DNA of 34,126 bases from Bacteroidia bacterium (GTDB taxonomy: Bacteria > Bacteroidota > Bacteroidia > JANWVE01): assembly GCA_025056095.1 (NCBI GenBank), contig JANWVW010000005.1, forward strand, positions 1 to 34,126, read 5' to 3'. The position numbers were made by a program, and so were the translations under genes. The notes under the pieces were generated by a model, which did not search any database, was not told the origin of the DNA, and saw only the letters and a list, made by a program, of their open reading frames with translations. Shown here in pieces: positions 1 through 7,256 of the stretch. Every line of letters starts with the position of its first letter. Position 1 is the stretch's first letter.

Positions 1-78
1 CGTAGCACCGAAGCGTTAGCGTAGCCCGAAGCACGCCGACCTTGTGGGCAAAAGCCCACAAGGGCACGCCCAAAAAAA
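1..78 (-). repeat. Truncated GC-rich repeat unit (family B)
   Basis: This is the outer part of a 130-bp GC-rich unit whose other end lies before the window. It matches the right arm of the element at 16104-16237 nearly base for base, in the same orientation. It contains a perfect 10-bp hairpin (CCTTGTGGGC 40-49, loop AAAA, GCCCACAAGG 54-63) and ends in CACGCCC (65-71) followed by an A run (72-78). The outer end is the same CACGCCCAAAA terminus seen on the complete copy. It has no coding role. It sits directly upstream of the nuoA promoter. Confidence 0.85.
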
Positions 79-84
79 TAATTC

Positions 85-117
85 TTTGTAAAATAAGTAG
101 AATTTGTTTTATATTTG
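85..117 (+). promoter_or_regulatory. nuoA promoter (-33 TTTG / -7 TATATTTG)
   Basis: TTTG at 85-88 and TATATTTG at 110-117 are separated by 21 bp and match the Bacteroidota housekeeping promoter. The -7 box ends only 6 nt before the ATG at 124, so the transcript probably starts at or next to the start codon. The TTG at 115 that would extend the ORF upstream lies inside this box and is unlikely to be a start. Confidence 0.7.
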
Positions 118-123
118 CCCAAT

Positions 124-480
124 ATGCTAAGTGCATATTTTCCTGTCTTATTGCTTTTAACTATTTCCTTATTGATTGCAGTAGGCTTTGTGCTGCTAGC
201 AAAGTGGTTAGGTCCAAGTAGACCTACCCGCATCAAACACAGCGCTTATGAAAGCGGTATGGATCCCGTAGGAACAGCACGTGATAGGTTCTCTGTAAAA
301 TTTTACATGGTAGCCATGCTCTTTATCTTGTTTGATGTAGAAGTTGTGTTTATGTATCCTTGGGCAGTTCAGTACAGACAGTTAGGGATTTACGCATTTG
401 CAGAAATGGTAACTTTTATTGCTATTCTATTCGTAGGATACATTTACTTATTCAAAAAAGGTGGTTTTGAATGGGAATAA
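124..480 (+). CDS. nuoA: NADH-quinone oxidoreductase subunit A
   Basis: This is a 118-residue inner-membrane subunit of respiratory complex I (NADH:quinone oxidoreductase, proton-pumping arm). Three hydrophobic segments are visible, at about residues 6-28, 58-80 and 86-110. Between the first two lies the family signature: an ESGMDP motif followed by RFSVKFY, then the acidic LFDVEVVF stretch of the second helix. Length is normal for NuoA. I chose the ATG at 124 because the upstream TTG (115) overlaps the -7 promoter box. The gene is not followed by nuoB; a separately promoted response regulator comes next, so nuoA is detached from the rest of the nuo operon or the other genes lie elsewhere. 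The upstream neighbour is a repeat element. Confidence 0.95.
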   Translation: MLSAYFPVLLLLTISLLIAVGFVLLAKWLGPSRPTRIKHSAYESGMDPVGTARDRFSVKFYMVAMLFILFDVEVVFMYPWAVQYRQLGIYAFAEMVTFIAILFVGYIYLFKKGGFEWE

Positions 481-502
481 AACTAAATTCATAAAATATG
501 AC

Positions 503-533
503 TTGACTTTTATACGAATTTCGTATATTTTTG
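503..533 (+). promoter_or_regulatory. Response-regulator promoter with embedded palindrome
   Basis: TTG at 503-505 and TATTTTTG at 526-533 are 20 bp apart, as in Bacteroidota promoters. The spacer contains the inverted repeat TATACGAA-T-TTCGTATA (511-527), which overlaps the first bases of the -7 box. That is a good place for a repressor to block polymerase. The -7 box ends 7 nt before the ATG. Confidence 0.6.
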
Positions 534-540
534 TAATGTA

Positions 541-948
541 ATGAAGAAGCAAGTAATACTTTGTGTAGATGACGAGAAGATAGTCTTGAGTTCACTAATT
601 CAAGAGCTGGAAGCTAATTTTGGAGATAGGTTTGTGTATGAAGCCGCTGAAACGGCTGAAGAGGCAAAGGAACTTATATCTGAATACGAAAGCAAGGGTG
701 AATATACCGTAACTTTAGTTATTTGTGATTGGCTGATGCCGCACATCAAAGGTGATGAGTTTTTGATTGAACTGTATCAAGTCTATCCTCATATTAAGAC
801 CATAGTGCTTACAGGTCAAGCTAATGCCGAAGCCATTGAACAGATGCAAAAATATGCCAATATTTCTGCTTATATCCATAAACCTTGGCAAGCAGAAAAG
901 CTTATTCAAACAATAGAGCAAGTGTTGAGTATAATTCCAGAGTCTTAA
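541..948 (+). CDS. Single-domain response regulator (CheY-like)
   Basis: This 135-residue protein is a bare receiver domain with no output domain. The full phosphorylation site is present: acidic pair D10-D11, phospho-acceptor D63 in an ICDWLMP context, T91 in VLTG, and K114 followed by Pro in HKPW. By family knowledge it receives a phosphoryl group from a histidine kinase and acts by protein-protein contact. No kinase gene is nearby, so the partner is unknown. It has its own promoter with a palindromic spacer and probably no 5' leader. It is convergent with the M28 peptidase gene, with one base between the two stop codons. I see no sign of a truncated output domain downstream. Confidence 0.9.
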   Translation: MKKQVILCVDDEKIVLSSLIQELEANFGDRFVYEAAETAEEAKELISEYESKGEYTVTLVICDWLMPHIKGDEFLIELYQVYPHIKTIVLTGQANAEAIEQMQKYANISAYIHKPWQAEKLIQTIEQVLSIIPES

Positions 949-949
949 A

Positions 950-2350
950 TTACTCTGTCCCATATTCAGAAAGTAAGTATAGCAGCGCTGCAATAGATCC
1001 TGCACCTAATTCTAATTCCCGCCTATTTACATTTGCAAATGTATCTATTTCGGCGTGATGATAATCAAAATACCTTTGCGAATCAGGAATATAGCCAATT
1101 AAAACAATATCTTTTTGATGATTTTTAAGTGGACTAATATCGGCACCACCTCCCCCTTCCTTAAATTCATATAAGCCATACGGTTCAAAGTATTTTGCAT
1201 ATTTGAGCATTTTAGACAGAATGTTTTTATTTTCACAACTAAATCCGAAGCCGCGTGGAGTAAACCCTCCTGCATCACTTTCAATAGCAGCAATGTGCTT
1301 TTCATTTGAATTTTGTGCAGCTACTTCTGCGTATTTTAAGCCCCCCCGCAGTCCATTTTCTTCGTTCATAAATAAAACTGCTCTTAAAGTACGTTTTGGG
1401 CGAATTCCGAGTACTTGAAACAAACGTAAACTTTCTATGGCATGCACACAGCCTGCTCCATCGTCGTGCGCGCCATCACCGTTATCCCAAGAGTCTAAAT
1501 GTCCGCCCACCAATACTATCTCATTGGGGTATAAAGTACCGCGAATTTCACCAATTACATTGTAAGACAGAACTTCACCCATCATCCTGCAATCGGTTTT
1601 GAAGTAAAATTTAAGTTCAGGGTCCTTTTTTAACATTTCGCTTAACTTATCTGCGTCATTTGTGCTAATAGCTACGGCAGGCAGCTTTTTGAATGCGGTA
1701 TCATAACGCAATGAACCTGTATGCGGATGATTATCATGAGCTAAGGTCATAGAACGAACTACTACGCCAACTGCACCGTACTTCGCTGCTTCACTAGCAC
1801 CCAAAGCTCTTTGATCTACTGCTTGTCCGTAAGAAACAAAAGTGTTGATATTACGGGGTTCCATAGGTCTGTTGTAAAACACGATTTTACCTTCAATTTT
1901 CTCTTTTCCTAATTTTTCTAATTCATTCAATCCCTTGACCTCTATGACTTGGGCAGTAACCCCCTTTTTATCTGTTCCTACTGAATTTCCTAATGCACAA
2001 ACATGCACATCTATCTTCCCAAATTTTTTGCTAATAATTTTGGCTTCTTCTTTTTTTCCTCTTACCCAATACGGTACCATTACTTCTTGCAAATAGACTT
2101 TATCAAATTTTAACGTGTCCATTACCATTTTTGCCCACTGAATCGCTTTTTGAGCTTGTGGCGAACCGCTTAATCTTCCCCCAATTTGGTTGCTTAGATA
2201 ATCTAACCACTGATAACATTTTCCTTGCATCAATGCGGCATCATAAAACTTGCGAATAATAATGGAGTCATTTGCTTGTTGAGGTTGAGTAAAAGCAGCA
2301 TTGCTAAGTGCGAAGAACAGCATTAAAATAAAAAACCTTTGCGCTTTCAT
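950..2350 (-). CDS. M28 family zinc peptidase, carboxypeptidase Q-like, secreted
   Basis: This 466-residue protein has an N-terminal signal peptide (hydrophobic stretch about 6-19, then Ala-rich cleavage region). A PA-type insert follows (about 120-250, including KIVFYNRPM and GAVGVVVRS). The M28 catalytic part comes next: GGHLDSWDNGDGAHDDG supplies a zinc-binding His and Asp, NEENGLRGG carries the catalytic/zinc Glu pair, and HHAEIDTF near the C-terminus supplies the last His. The order resembles plasma glutamate carboxypeptidase (CPQ) in the M28B group, so a role in extracytoplasmic dipeptide hydrolysis is likely; the exact substrate is inferred. I preferred the ATG at 2350 over the TTG at 2356. 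A -7 box TAGTTTTG ends 7 nt before this ATG. Confidence 0.88.
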   Translation of the reverse strand: MKAQRFFILMLFFALSNAAFTQPQQANDSIIIRKFYDAALMQGKCYQWLDYLSNQIGGRLSGSPQAQKAIQWAKMVMDTLKFDKVYLQEVMVPYWVRGKKEEAKIISKKFGKIDVHVCALGNSVGTDKKGVTAQVIEVKGLNELEKLGKEKIEGKIVFYNRPMEPRNINTFVSYGQAVDQRALGASEAAKYGAVGVVVRSMTLAHDNHPHTGSLRYDTAFKKLPAVAISTNDADKLSEMLKKDPELKFYFKTDCRMMGEVLSYNVIGEIRGTLYPNEIVLVGGHLDSWDNGDGAHDDGAGCVHAIESLRLFQVLGIRPKRTLRAVLFMNEENGLRGGLKYAEVAAQNSNEKHIAAIESDAGGFTPRGFGFSCENKNILSKMLKYAKYFEPYGLYEFKEGGGGADISPLKNHQKDIVLIGYIPDSQRYFDYHHAEIDTFANVNRRELELGAGSIAALLYLLSEYGTE

Positions 2351-2357
2351 TTTCAAG

Positions 2358-2387
2358 CAAAACTACAATATAAAGTTTAATTACAAA
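2358..2387 (-). promoter_or_regulatory. M28 peptidase promoter
   Basis: On the minus strand TAGTTTTG (2365-2358) is preceded by TTTG (2387-2384) with 18 bp between. The -7 box ends 7 nt before the ATG at 2350. The spacing is a little short, so confidence is moderate. Confidence 0.5.
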
Positions 2388-2418
2388 AAAGTAGAAGCTT
2401 TTATTTAGCTTCTACTTT
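2388..2418 (-). terminator. Intrinsic terminator of the PKD/T9SS gene
   Basis: There is a perfect 12-bp inverted repeat, AAAGTAGAAGCT (2388-2399) and AGCTTCTACTTT (2407-2418), with a 7-nt loop. Read on the minus strand, the stem runs straight into a T run. It lies 25 bp after the stop codon at 2443, so it ends transcription of the minus-strand gene before the M28 promoter, which partly overlaps it. Confidence 0.85.
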
Positions 2419-2442
2419 CAAAATGTCCAACTTTTGATCAGT

Positions 2443-4338
2443 TTATCTCGCAATAACCAGCTTTCTGTACACGCTTTGATGAGCTGATTGTATTCTGATG
2501 ATATAAACCCCTGTGGGTAGTTCGGAAGTGGTATAGCTTATGTTGTGAAGCCCCGGAGCTTGATTTTCTTGATGTACAAAGTAAGTTTTTCCACTTAGAT
2601 CGGATATGGTCAGAGTGATATTGTCTGTTCTGTTGAGTATATAGCTAATATTCACATTATCATTAGCAGGATTAGGGCTAATTGTAACACTATTTTGATT
2701 GATGATAGCGCTTTCTTGGATAGTAGTACTAGTAGTATCAGCGTTAATTGTGATATAAGCGTTCTTAACTGTAACGCCTGCACATCCCGTTCCTGGTAAA
2801 GGTGTAATTTTGAGAGTTACAGTATAGACACCAGGATTCAGGTATGTATAAGAAGGATTTTTAAAGCTACTGCTATCACCTGTTCCAAAATACCATTTAT
2901 ATTGGCTGCCCATTGGTATTCCGGAAGACATATCAGTGAAAAACACAGTTTGCGGTGCAGTGCCTTTAACAGGTGATGCAAAAAACGAAGGTACAACTGG
3001 AGGGCTAACGGTTACTAAAAAGTCATCTGAACGCTTTTTACAATTAAATGGAGTAGAAACTTCTACTGCAGCTACAAAATTTCCTGTGGCTAAATATTTA
3101 AAGGTTTGTCCTGTAGCTCCAGGTTGAAGAACGTACGTAGAGCCACTCTTGATATACCACTGGTTGCCTGTAGGAGAACTTGACATTAACGTTACAGAGT
3201 CTCCAATACATATTACTGCCGTAGATGGAGGAGAGATGCGCGTTATAGTAGGTTTATCTGGGTAAGGATTTCTTTTTATGATGATAATGTTAGACCAGGC
3301 ACTACATCCATTGGGAGCAGTTTCTTGTACTTTGACCGTGTCGTTATATTTAGGAATGTAATATATAGAGGTTGTCCCCATTGTGAAAAGTGTATCATTG
3401 ACGTACCATTTTATCAGACCTGTAGCGGTAGTAGTTATTGTAATGGGGTCCCCTATACATATATTTGGATTCGCCGTAGAGATAGTCGGATTAGGACGAG
3501 GTTTGACAATTACGTTTTTAATAATACTGTCTTTTAGTGAACCTAACGTAGCTACCAACTTAACTGGGTAAGAACCTGCTGCAGGAAACGTGAAAGTAGG
3601 ATTAACTGCGGTACTAGTACCTAAACCTGCAAAATCCCAAAGATAAGTGGGTGTACCACAGACTGCTGTAGTTAAGTTCGTGAAACTAGTAGGTAAATTG
3701 ACACAAACGGTATCCGCAGTGAAGTTGGGTATAGGTGCACCGATATTCTGGAAACGCATACGAGCTTGTGGTTTGGTAGTAGCATTTGTAGTAGTAGGTA
3801 CTCCACACTGATTGGATATATCTGAACGAATATACCTGAAACCATTAGTAGAAGTAAATATACGAATTTGGCCTGATGCATTCCAAGCAGGAACAAGATC
3901 AAAGCATACGTCAACTAAAATGTTATCCACACCATTCCAGCAAAATGGAGTATCTAAATCAAGTGTGTCCCACTTTCCTGCGGTAGGCATATAGCTGGCG
4001 ATAGTTTTTACTACTGTTAAACCTGAACCATCATATACACTAGGGTTAGTAGCGGTAGTGTGTTTCATAGAAATAGTGTAGTTGGGAAGCGCGTAAATCG
4101 GAGCTTGGTGTACATAAAAGCCAAATTTAGTCATTACTGCTGCACCTGGCAATCCTGCAGCATTAAGCTCTGATTTTGTGTAAACAAATTGACAATGCAA
4201 ACTACGATAGTAAATATTGATTGGACTTGCAGTAGTTGTAGTATTTACAGCAGTCCCTGAACCTATAGTAATTAGTTGGGCATAAGCACTGCAGGATAGG
4301 AGAACAAAAGCAATAGCTAATAAATAAGACCGCTTCAT
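2443..4338 (-). CDS. Secreted PKD-domain protein with T9SS type A sorting domain
   Basis: This 631-residue cell-surface or secreted protein starts with a clear signal peptide (residues 1-20, ending AYA). A beta-rich domain at about 24-200 resembles N-terminal regions of other large Bacteroidota surface proteins. A PKD domain follows at about 205-285 (YLWDFAGLG, then TFTFPAAGSYPVKL), then two Ig-like blocks with Cys pairs (about 285-450). A second PKD domain lies at about 455-540 (YKWYFGTGD, then SYTYLNPGVYTVTL). The last ~75 residues are a Por secretion C-terminal sorting domain: ISPNPANDNVNI, LTISDLSGK, LPTGVYIIRI and final RKLVIAR. By family knowledge T9SS exports such proteins across the outer membrane and removes the tail. 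The ligand is unknown. It is monocistronic, with its own promoter and terminator. Confidence 0.9.
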   Translation of the reverse strand: MKRSYLLAIAFVLLSCSAYAQLITIGSGTAVNTTTTASPINIYYRSLHCQFVYTKSELNAAGLPGAAVMTKFGFYVHQAPIYALPNYTISMKHTTATNPSVYDGSGLTVVKTIASYMPTAGKWDTLDLDTPFCWNGVDNILVDVCFDLVPAWNASGQIRIFTSTNGFRYIRSDISNQCGVPTTTNATTKPQARMRFQNIGAPIPNFTADTVCVNLPTSFTNLTTAVCGTPTYLWDFAGLGTSTAVNPTFTFPAAGSYPVKLVATLGSLKDSIIKNVIVKPRPNPTISTANPNICIGDPITITTTATGLIKWYVNDTLFTMGTTSIYYIPKYNDTVKVQETAPNGCSAWSNIIIIKRNPYPDKPTITRISPPSTAVICIGDSVTLMSSSPTGNQWYIKSGSTYVLQPGATGQTFKYLATGNFVAAVEVSTPFNCKKRSDDFLVTVSPPVVPSFFASPVKGTAPQTVFFTDMSSGIPMGSQYKWYFGTGDSSSFKNPSYTYLNPGVYTVTLKITPLPGTGCAGVTVKNAYITINADTTSTTIQESAIINQNSVTISPNPANDNVNISYILNRTDNITLTISDLSGKTYFVHQENQAPGLHNISYTTSELPTGVYIIRIQSAHQSVYRKLVIAR

Positions 4339-4362
4339 TGTATCGTTATTTAATTTTTATTA

Positions 4363-4394
4363 CAAAGTTAAACATGCCGCTTCAATTTTCCAAA
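4363..4394 (-). promoter_or_regulatory. Promoter of the PKD/T9SS gene
   Basis: Minus-strand TTTG (4394-4391) and TAACTTTG (4370-4363) are separated by 20 bp, a textbook Bacteroidota pair. The leader from the predicted start site to the ATG at 4338 is about 15-20 nt and has no Shine-Dalgarno sequence. Confidence 0.7.
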
Positions 4395-4396
4395 TT

Positions 4397-5038
4397 TTAT
4401 TTATTTATATAAAGCTTCATAACACTGTCTTGGCAGGTACCTCTCAAAGTAGCTGTGCTTGTATCATATAAAGGGCGTGCAAAAATCCTTGTAAAAAATT
4501 GAAACCGTTCAAACTGGTGCAGCATTAAAGCTGTATTTGTTTTAGCTAACATAGTGTTTTTTTGAGTAATTTTCATAGCATCATATTCCACAGGTATTCT
4601 GACCCAATGCATACTTTGAGATAGAATTTTTTGTTCTATTTGTGTAGTGCCGCTATCTAATAGTTTATTATCAAATACTGCCTGCCAACGTAGTTTTTCT
4701 AATTGCACAGGAACAGGATTATCATTTTGAACTAAAACATCTAAAAGTAATTTACCTGGCATTTGCCGCTGACTAAATCCCTCATTCACCATAAATTTAT
4801 CCATTGGATTGAGTTCATTGTAATTCCTTGCATACTTAACTTCACTCTTGCAAAATAAATGAGAATAAACCTGCACCTTAGATACTACACAAGGTTTAAC
4901 TTCAATAATACTTTTGTTAGACACTTTTGGCGGATTCTTTTGTGTACTTTGCTGCTGATTACGAATTTTAGCTTTAAACCATGCACAAGATTGCGTCAAA
5001 ATCAACAATACGGCAATAAAAATAAACTTTTCTTTCAC
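4397..5038 (-). CDS. Small lipoprotein, possibly LEA14/WHy-like
   Basis: This 213-residue protein begins with a lipoprotein signal: hydrophobic residues 4-15, then LTQSC with the lipidated cysteine at 18. It should therefore be membrane-anchored outside the cytoplasm. Residues 98-140 (LLLDVLVQNDNPVPVQL followed by a GTT turn) resemble the NPNP-type strand of LEA14/WHy domains, which are small immunoglobulin-like folds. That match is by eye only, and no function is assigned. The start codon is GTG at 5038; it lies 4 nt after a strong -7 box, so the mRNA appears leaderless. The promoter overlaps the end of the upstream DUF3822 gene, so the two may be separately controlled despite tight packing (24 bp apart). 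Confidence 0.7.
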   Translation of the reverse strand: MKEKFIFIAVLLILTQSCAWFKAKIRNQQQSTQKNPPKVSNKSIIEVKPCVVSKVQVYSHLFCKSEVKYARNYNELNPMDKFMVNEGFSQRQMPGKLLLDVLVQNDNPVPVQLEKLRWQAVFDNKLLDSGTTQIEQKILSQSMHWVRIPVEYDAMKITQKNTMLAKTNTALMLHQFERFQFFTRIFARPLYDTSTATLRGTCQDSVMKLYINK

Positions 5039-5042
5039 TTTG

Positions 5043-5074
5043 CAAAACTAAAATAACAATAACTAACGTTCAAA
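5043..5074 (-). promoter_or_regulatory. Lipoprotein gene promoter
   Basis: Minus-strand TTTG (5074-5071) and TAGTTTTG (5050-5043) are exactly 20 bp apart. The -33 element lies inside the last codons of the upstream DUF3822 gene. Only 4 nt separate the -7 box from the GTG start at 5038. Confidence 0.7.
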
Positions 5075-5902
5075 AAATAAAGCAAAATGATGATAATTAG
5101 GCAAGTATGAGGCGTAACTATTATGAGGACAAGTTACCATATCTGTCTGACGAAGGTACTTGTACAGCATTTGATACACATTTCCAACTTTTTCTACTCT
5201 TCCTTGTACATGTACATGCGTGGTTTGAGGATTAAAATTCAGCTGTTCCATAGTAAAAAGAACGTAATAGAGCATATCCTCAACCGCATCATACCTAAAT
5301 TGGTTGTAGTGCAGCCATTTTCCTTCCTTGAAACAAGCCATTTCTACATTATTAGTCTGGATATGTAAAACCACATCGGTTTCATTTTGTTTATTTTTGA
5401 GATACTTGTCATAATACGCAACGAGCTCCACAGCACTTAATCGAATATCAATATCTTGCTCTAAATACTTGAAATTTTTAGAGTACTCAATCGGCAAAGT
5501 ATAAATAAACGTGCATCTATGCGACTGAAAGACTTTTTTATGCAATGTTTCTAACTCAGGAAAGTAATCATTAACCACCATAAAATCTTGTACTAATGTG
5601 TCTTTTCGCCATAAAGCATCAGGAACAAATAAAAACTTAGGTGCTTGATACAAAAAACTAACTTTCTTAAACTTATCCAAAGCAGCCGCAATGTACTTAA
5701 TTGCTATTTCATGTCTTATTCCGTCGGTTATATGTGTATGAAACTGATAAGATGCAAATTGAATACACTTACTACCGTAAAATACTCCAAAATGAATCCC
5801 ATCACTATCTAATTGTACTTGCGTCTCGCACTCCTTTAAGTCATGTTTTTCATCGCTCTTATAATGAAAGTTGCAAACTGTACTACTATTCAAAAGAGAC
5901 AT
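5063..5902 (-). CDS. DUF3822 family protein
   Basis: This 279-residue cytoplasmic protein has no signal peptide. The pattern matches DUF3822, a Bacteroidota family thought to have an actin/ASKHA-like fold: an early strand HFGVFYGSKCIQFASY, a middle VVLHIQTNNVEMACFKEGK hairpin, and the strongly typical YYVLFTMEQLNFNP helix followed by VHVQGRV and MLYKYLRQ. The molecular function is not established. In related genomes I recall it near rsmD-like methyltransferase genes, but none is visible here. A -7 box TACCTTTG (5914-5907) ends 4 nt before the ATG. The downstream lipoprotein gene has its own promoter within this gene's 3' end. Confidence 0.8.
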   Translation of the reverse strand: MSLLNSSTVCNFHYKSDEKHDLKECETQVQLDSDGIHFGVFYGSKCIQFASYQFHTHITDGIRHEIAIKYIAAALDKFKKVSFLYQAPKFLFVPDALWRKDTLVQDFMVVNDYFPELETLHKKVFQSHRCTFIYTLPIEYSKNFKYLEQDIDIRLSAVELVAYYDKYLKNKQNETDVVLHIQTNNVEMACFKEGKWLHYNQFRYDAVEDMLYYVLFTMEQLNFNPQTTHVHVQGRVEKVGNVYQMLYKYLRQTDMVTCPHNSYASYLPNYHHFALFFER

Positions 5903-5906
5903 ACAG

Positions 5907-5914
5907 CAAAGGTA
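5907..5914 (-). promoter_or_regulatory. DUF3822 gene -7 box
   Basis: Minus-strand TACCTTTG fits TAnnTTTG and ends 4 nt before the ATG at 5902. I found no clear TTTG about 20 bp further upstream, so this is a half-supported promoter. Confidence 0.45.
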
Positions 5915-6188
5915 AATAAGTTTTTCATTGAATTGAAATTTTGCATAGCTTTACTGTCATAAAACCATCTCTTGAAACGATGTAGAATCTATCTGTTTCT
6001 AACTTTCAAATGTATAAATACGGTACCTCTGAACTTGATGTACAAGAAACATCCTTTCTTGAAAAAAGCCCGTTTTAGTTTCTTTCAGAAAGTTAGTTGA
6101 ACAAATTACCAGCACTACTTACCTAACTCATGGAATTTATTAGAGTAGCCCTATATAATACAGAAAAACCCAATTCTTTTAATTCTGC
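5915..6188. other. Intergenic region between divergent DUF3822 and corA
   Basis: These ~270 bp separate two divergent genes. I see no ORF of credible composition, no tRNA fold and no repeat-family sequence. There are short A/T-rich inverted matches but no strong hairpin. It is long for a simple divergent promoter given that both genes appear to have almost no leader, so a small RNA is possible but nothing in the sequence supports one directly. Confidence 0.4.
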
Positions 6189-6196
6189 TATATTTG
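6189..6196 (+). promoter_or_regulatory. corA -7 box
   Basis: TATATTTG ends 4 nt before the ATG at 6201. No convincing -33 TTTG is seen at the expected distance. It is part of the near-leaderless pattern seen across the window. Confidence 0.55.
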
Positions 6197-6200
6197 CATA

Positions 6201-7256
6201 ATGAAAAAATATACGTTCAGGCGTACCTTATTCACAAATCAAGCTCCAGGGGGCAATGATTTTCTTACTCAACACCCTAATAGCCAAGTAAGCGTACAAG
6301 TCTATCAATACAATCAAAATGATCTAAAAAACTATACGTGCAAAGTGTCCGATTTAACTTTTGATGATAAGTCCGAGTATTGGATACATATCGTTCACCC
6401 CAAAGAGCAAACAGCTTTGCATCAAATAGCCCATTTTTTTCAAATCAACAGCATTCATATTGAGGACGTTTTAGAACTTGGGCAGCGCGGCAAATACGAA
6501 AGCACTGAACATTATGAATTTTTCATCCTTACTCAAATCAATTATGATGAAAGTACACAAGGCATAGTGCAGGAGCAGTTAGCTGTATTCAAGTTTCACG
6601 AAGGAATTGTAATTACTATTCACGAAGACGATAGCGATAGCTTGAACAACATTCGGCAACGAATTTTGCATCCGCAGTCAAGAATTCGCAAGTTTGGTTC
6701 GGAGTATCTTATTCTTTCCATTTTTGATGCCATTGTCGATAATTATTTCCCTGCGCTTAAAAAAATTAGCGATAAAATAGATACAATAGAAGAACGCGTA
6801 TTTATAGGTGAAGGCAGTAAGCAGCTTTTGTCGGATTTATATCAATGTAAAAGGGAGCTATTACTTTTACGCAGGCATATATGGCCTATGCGGGAGATTG
6901 TTAATAGTTTTGCTCAAAGGGACAAGCTCAATATCAAGTTAGAACCTGTGCATAAAGACATTTACAATCAAATTGTGGAAGTTGTAGATATTATTGACAA
7001 TTTACGAGAAACAACTTCAAGCATTTTGGATATACATCTTTCCACTACCGCACATAAGACCAATGAAATCATGAAGTTTATGACCGTTTTGAGTGGTATT
7101 TTTGTACCTGTTACGTTTATTGCAGGAATTTACGGAATGAATTTTGAAAACATGCCCGAGCTCAAAATGAAGTATGCTTATTTTGTGGTATTAGGTTTTA
7201 TGGGATTAGTGATAGGTTTTTTGTTATACTTGTTCAAGCGTAGAAAGTGGATTTGA
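6201..7256 (+). CDS. corA: CorA family magnesium/cobalt transporter
   Basis: This 351-residue protein is an inner-membrane pentameric Mg2+ (Co2+) channel. The N-terminal ~285 residues are the cytoplasmic alpha/beta funnel plus a long stalk helix rich in charged residues (about 200-285). Two C-terminal membrane helices follow (about 292-312 and 322-342). The signature Y311-G312-M313-N314 closes the first helix and forms the ion-selective mouth; the next loop has the acidic-to-Pro NFENMPEL sequence. A basic tail KRRKW ends the protein, as usual. Length and order are normal for CorA. The start is an ATG 4 nt after a TATATTTG box. The DUF2279 frame downstream is open from a GTG overlapping the corA stop, but that frame is repeat-derived there. 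Confidence 0.93.
   Translation: MKKYTFRRTLFTNQAPGGNDFLTQHPNSQVSVQVYQYNQNDLKNYTCKVSDLTFDDKSEYWIHIVHPKEQTALHQIAHFFQINSIHIEDVLELGQRGKYESTEHYEFFILTQINYDESTQGIVQEQLAVFKFHEGIVITIHEDDSDSLNNIRQRILHPQSRIRKFGSEYLILSIFDAIVDNYFPALKKISDKIDTIEERVFIGEGSKQLLSDLYQCKRELLLLRRHIWPMREIVNSFAQRDKLNIKLEPVHKDIYNQIVEVVDIIDNLRETTSSILDIHLSTTAHKTNEIMKFMTVLSGIFVPVTFIAGIYGMNFENMPELKMKYAYFVVLGFMGLVIGFLLYLFKRRKWI

Noticed and set aside
115-123. TTG start for nuoA giving a longer N-terminus
   Set aside because: The TTG is inside the TATATTTG promoter box, and the family starts at the downstream ATG.
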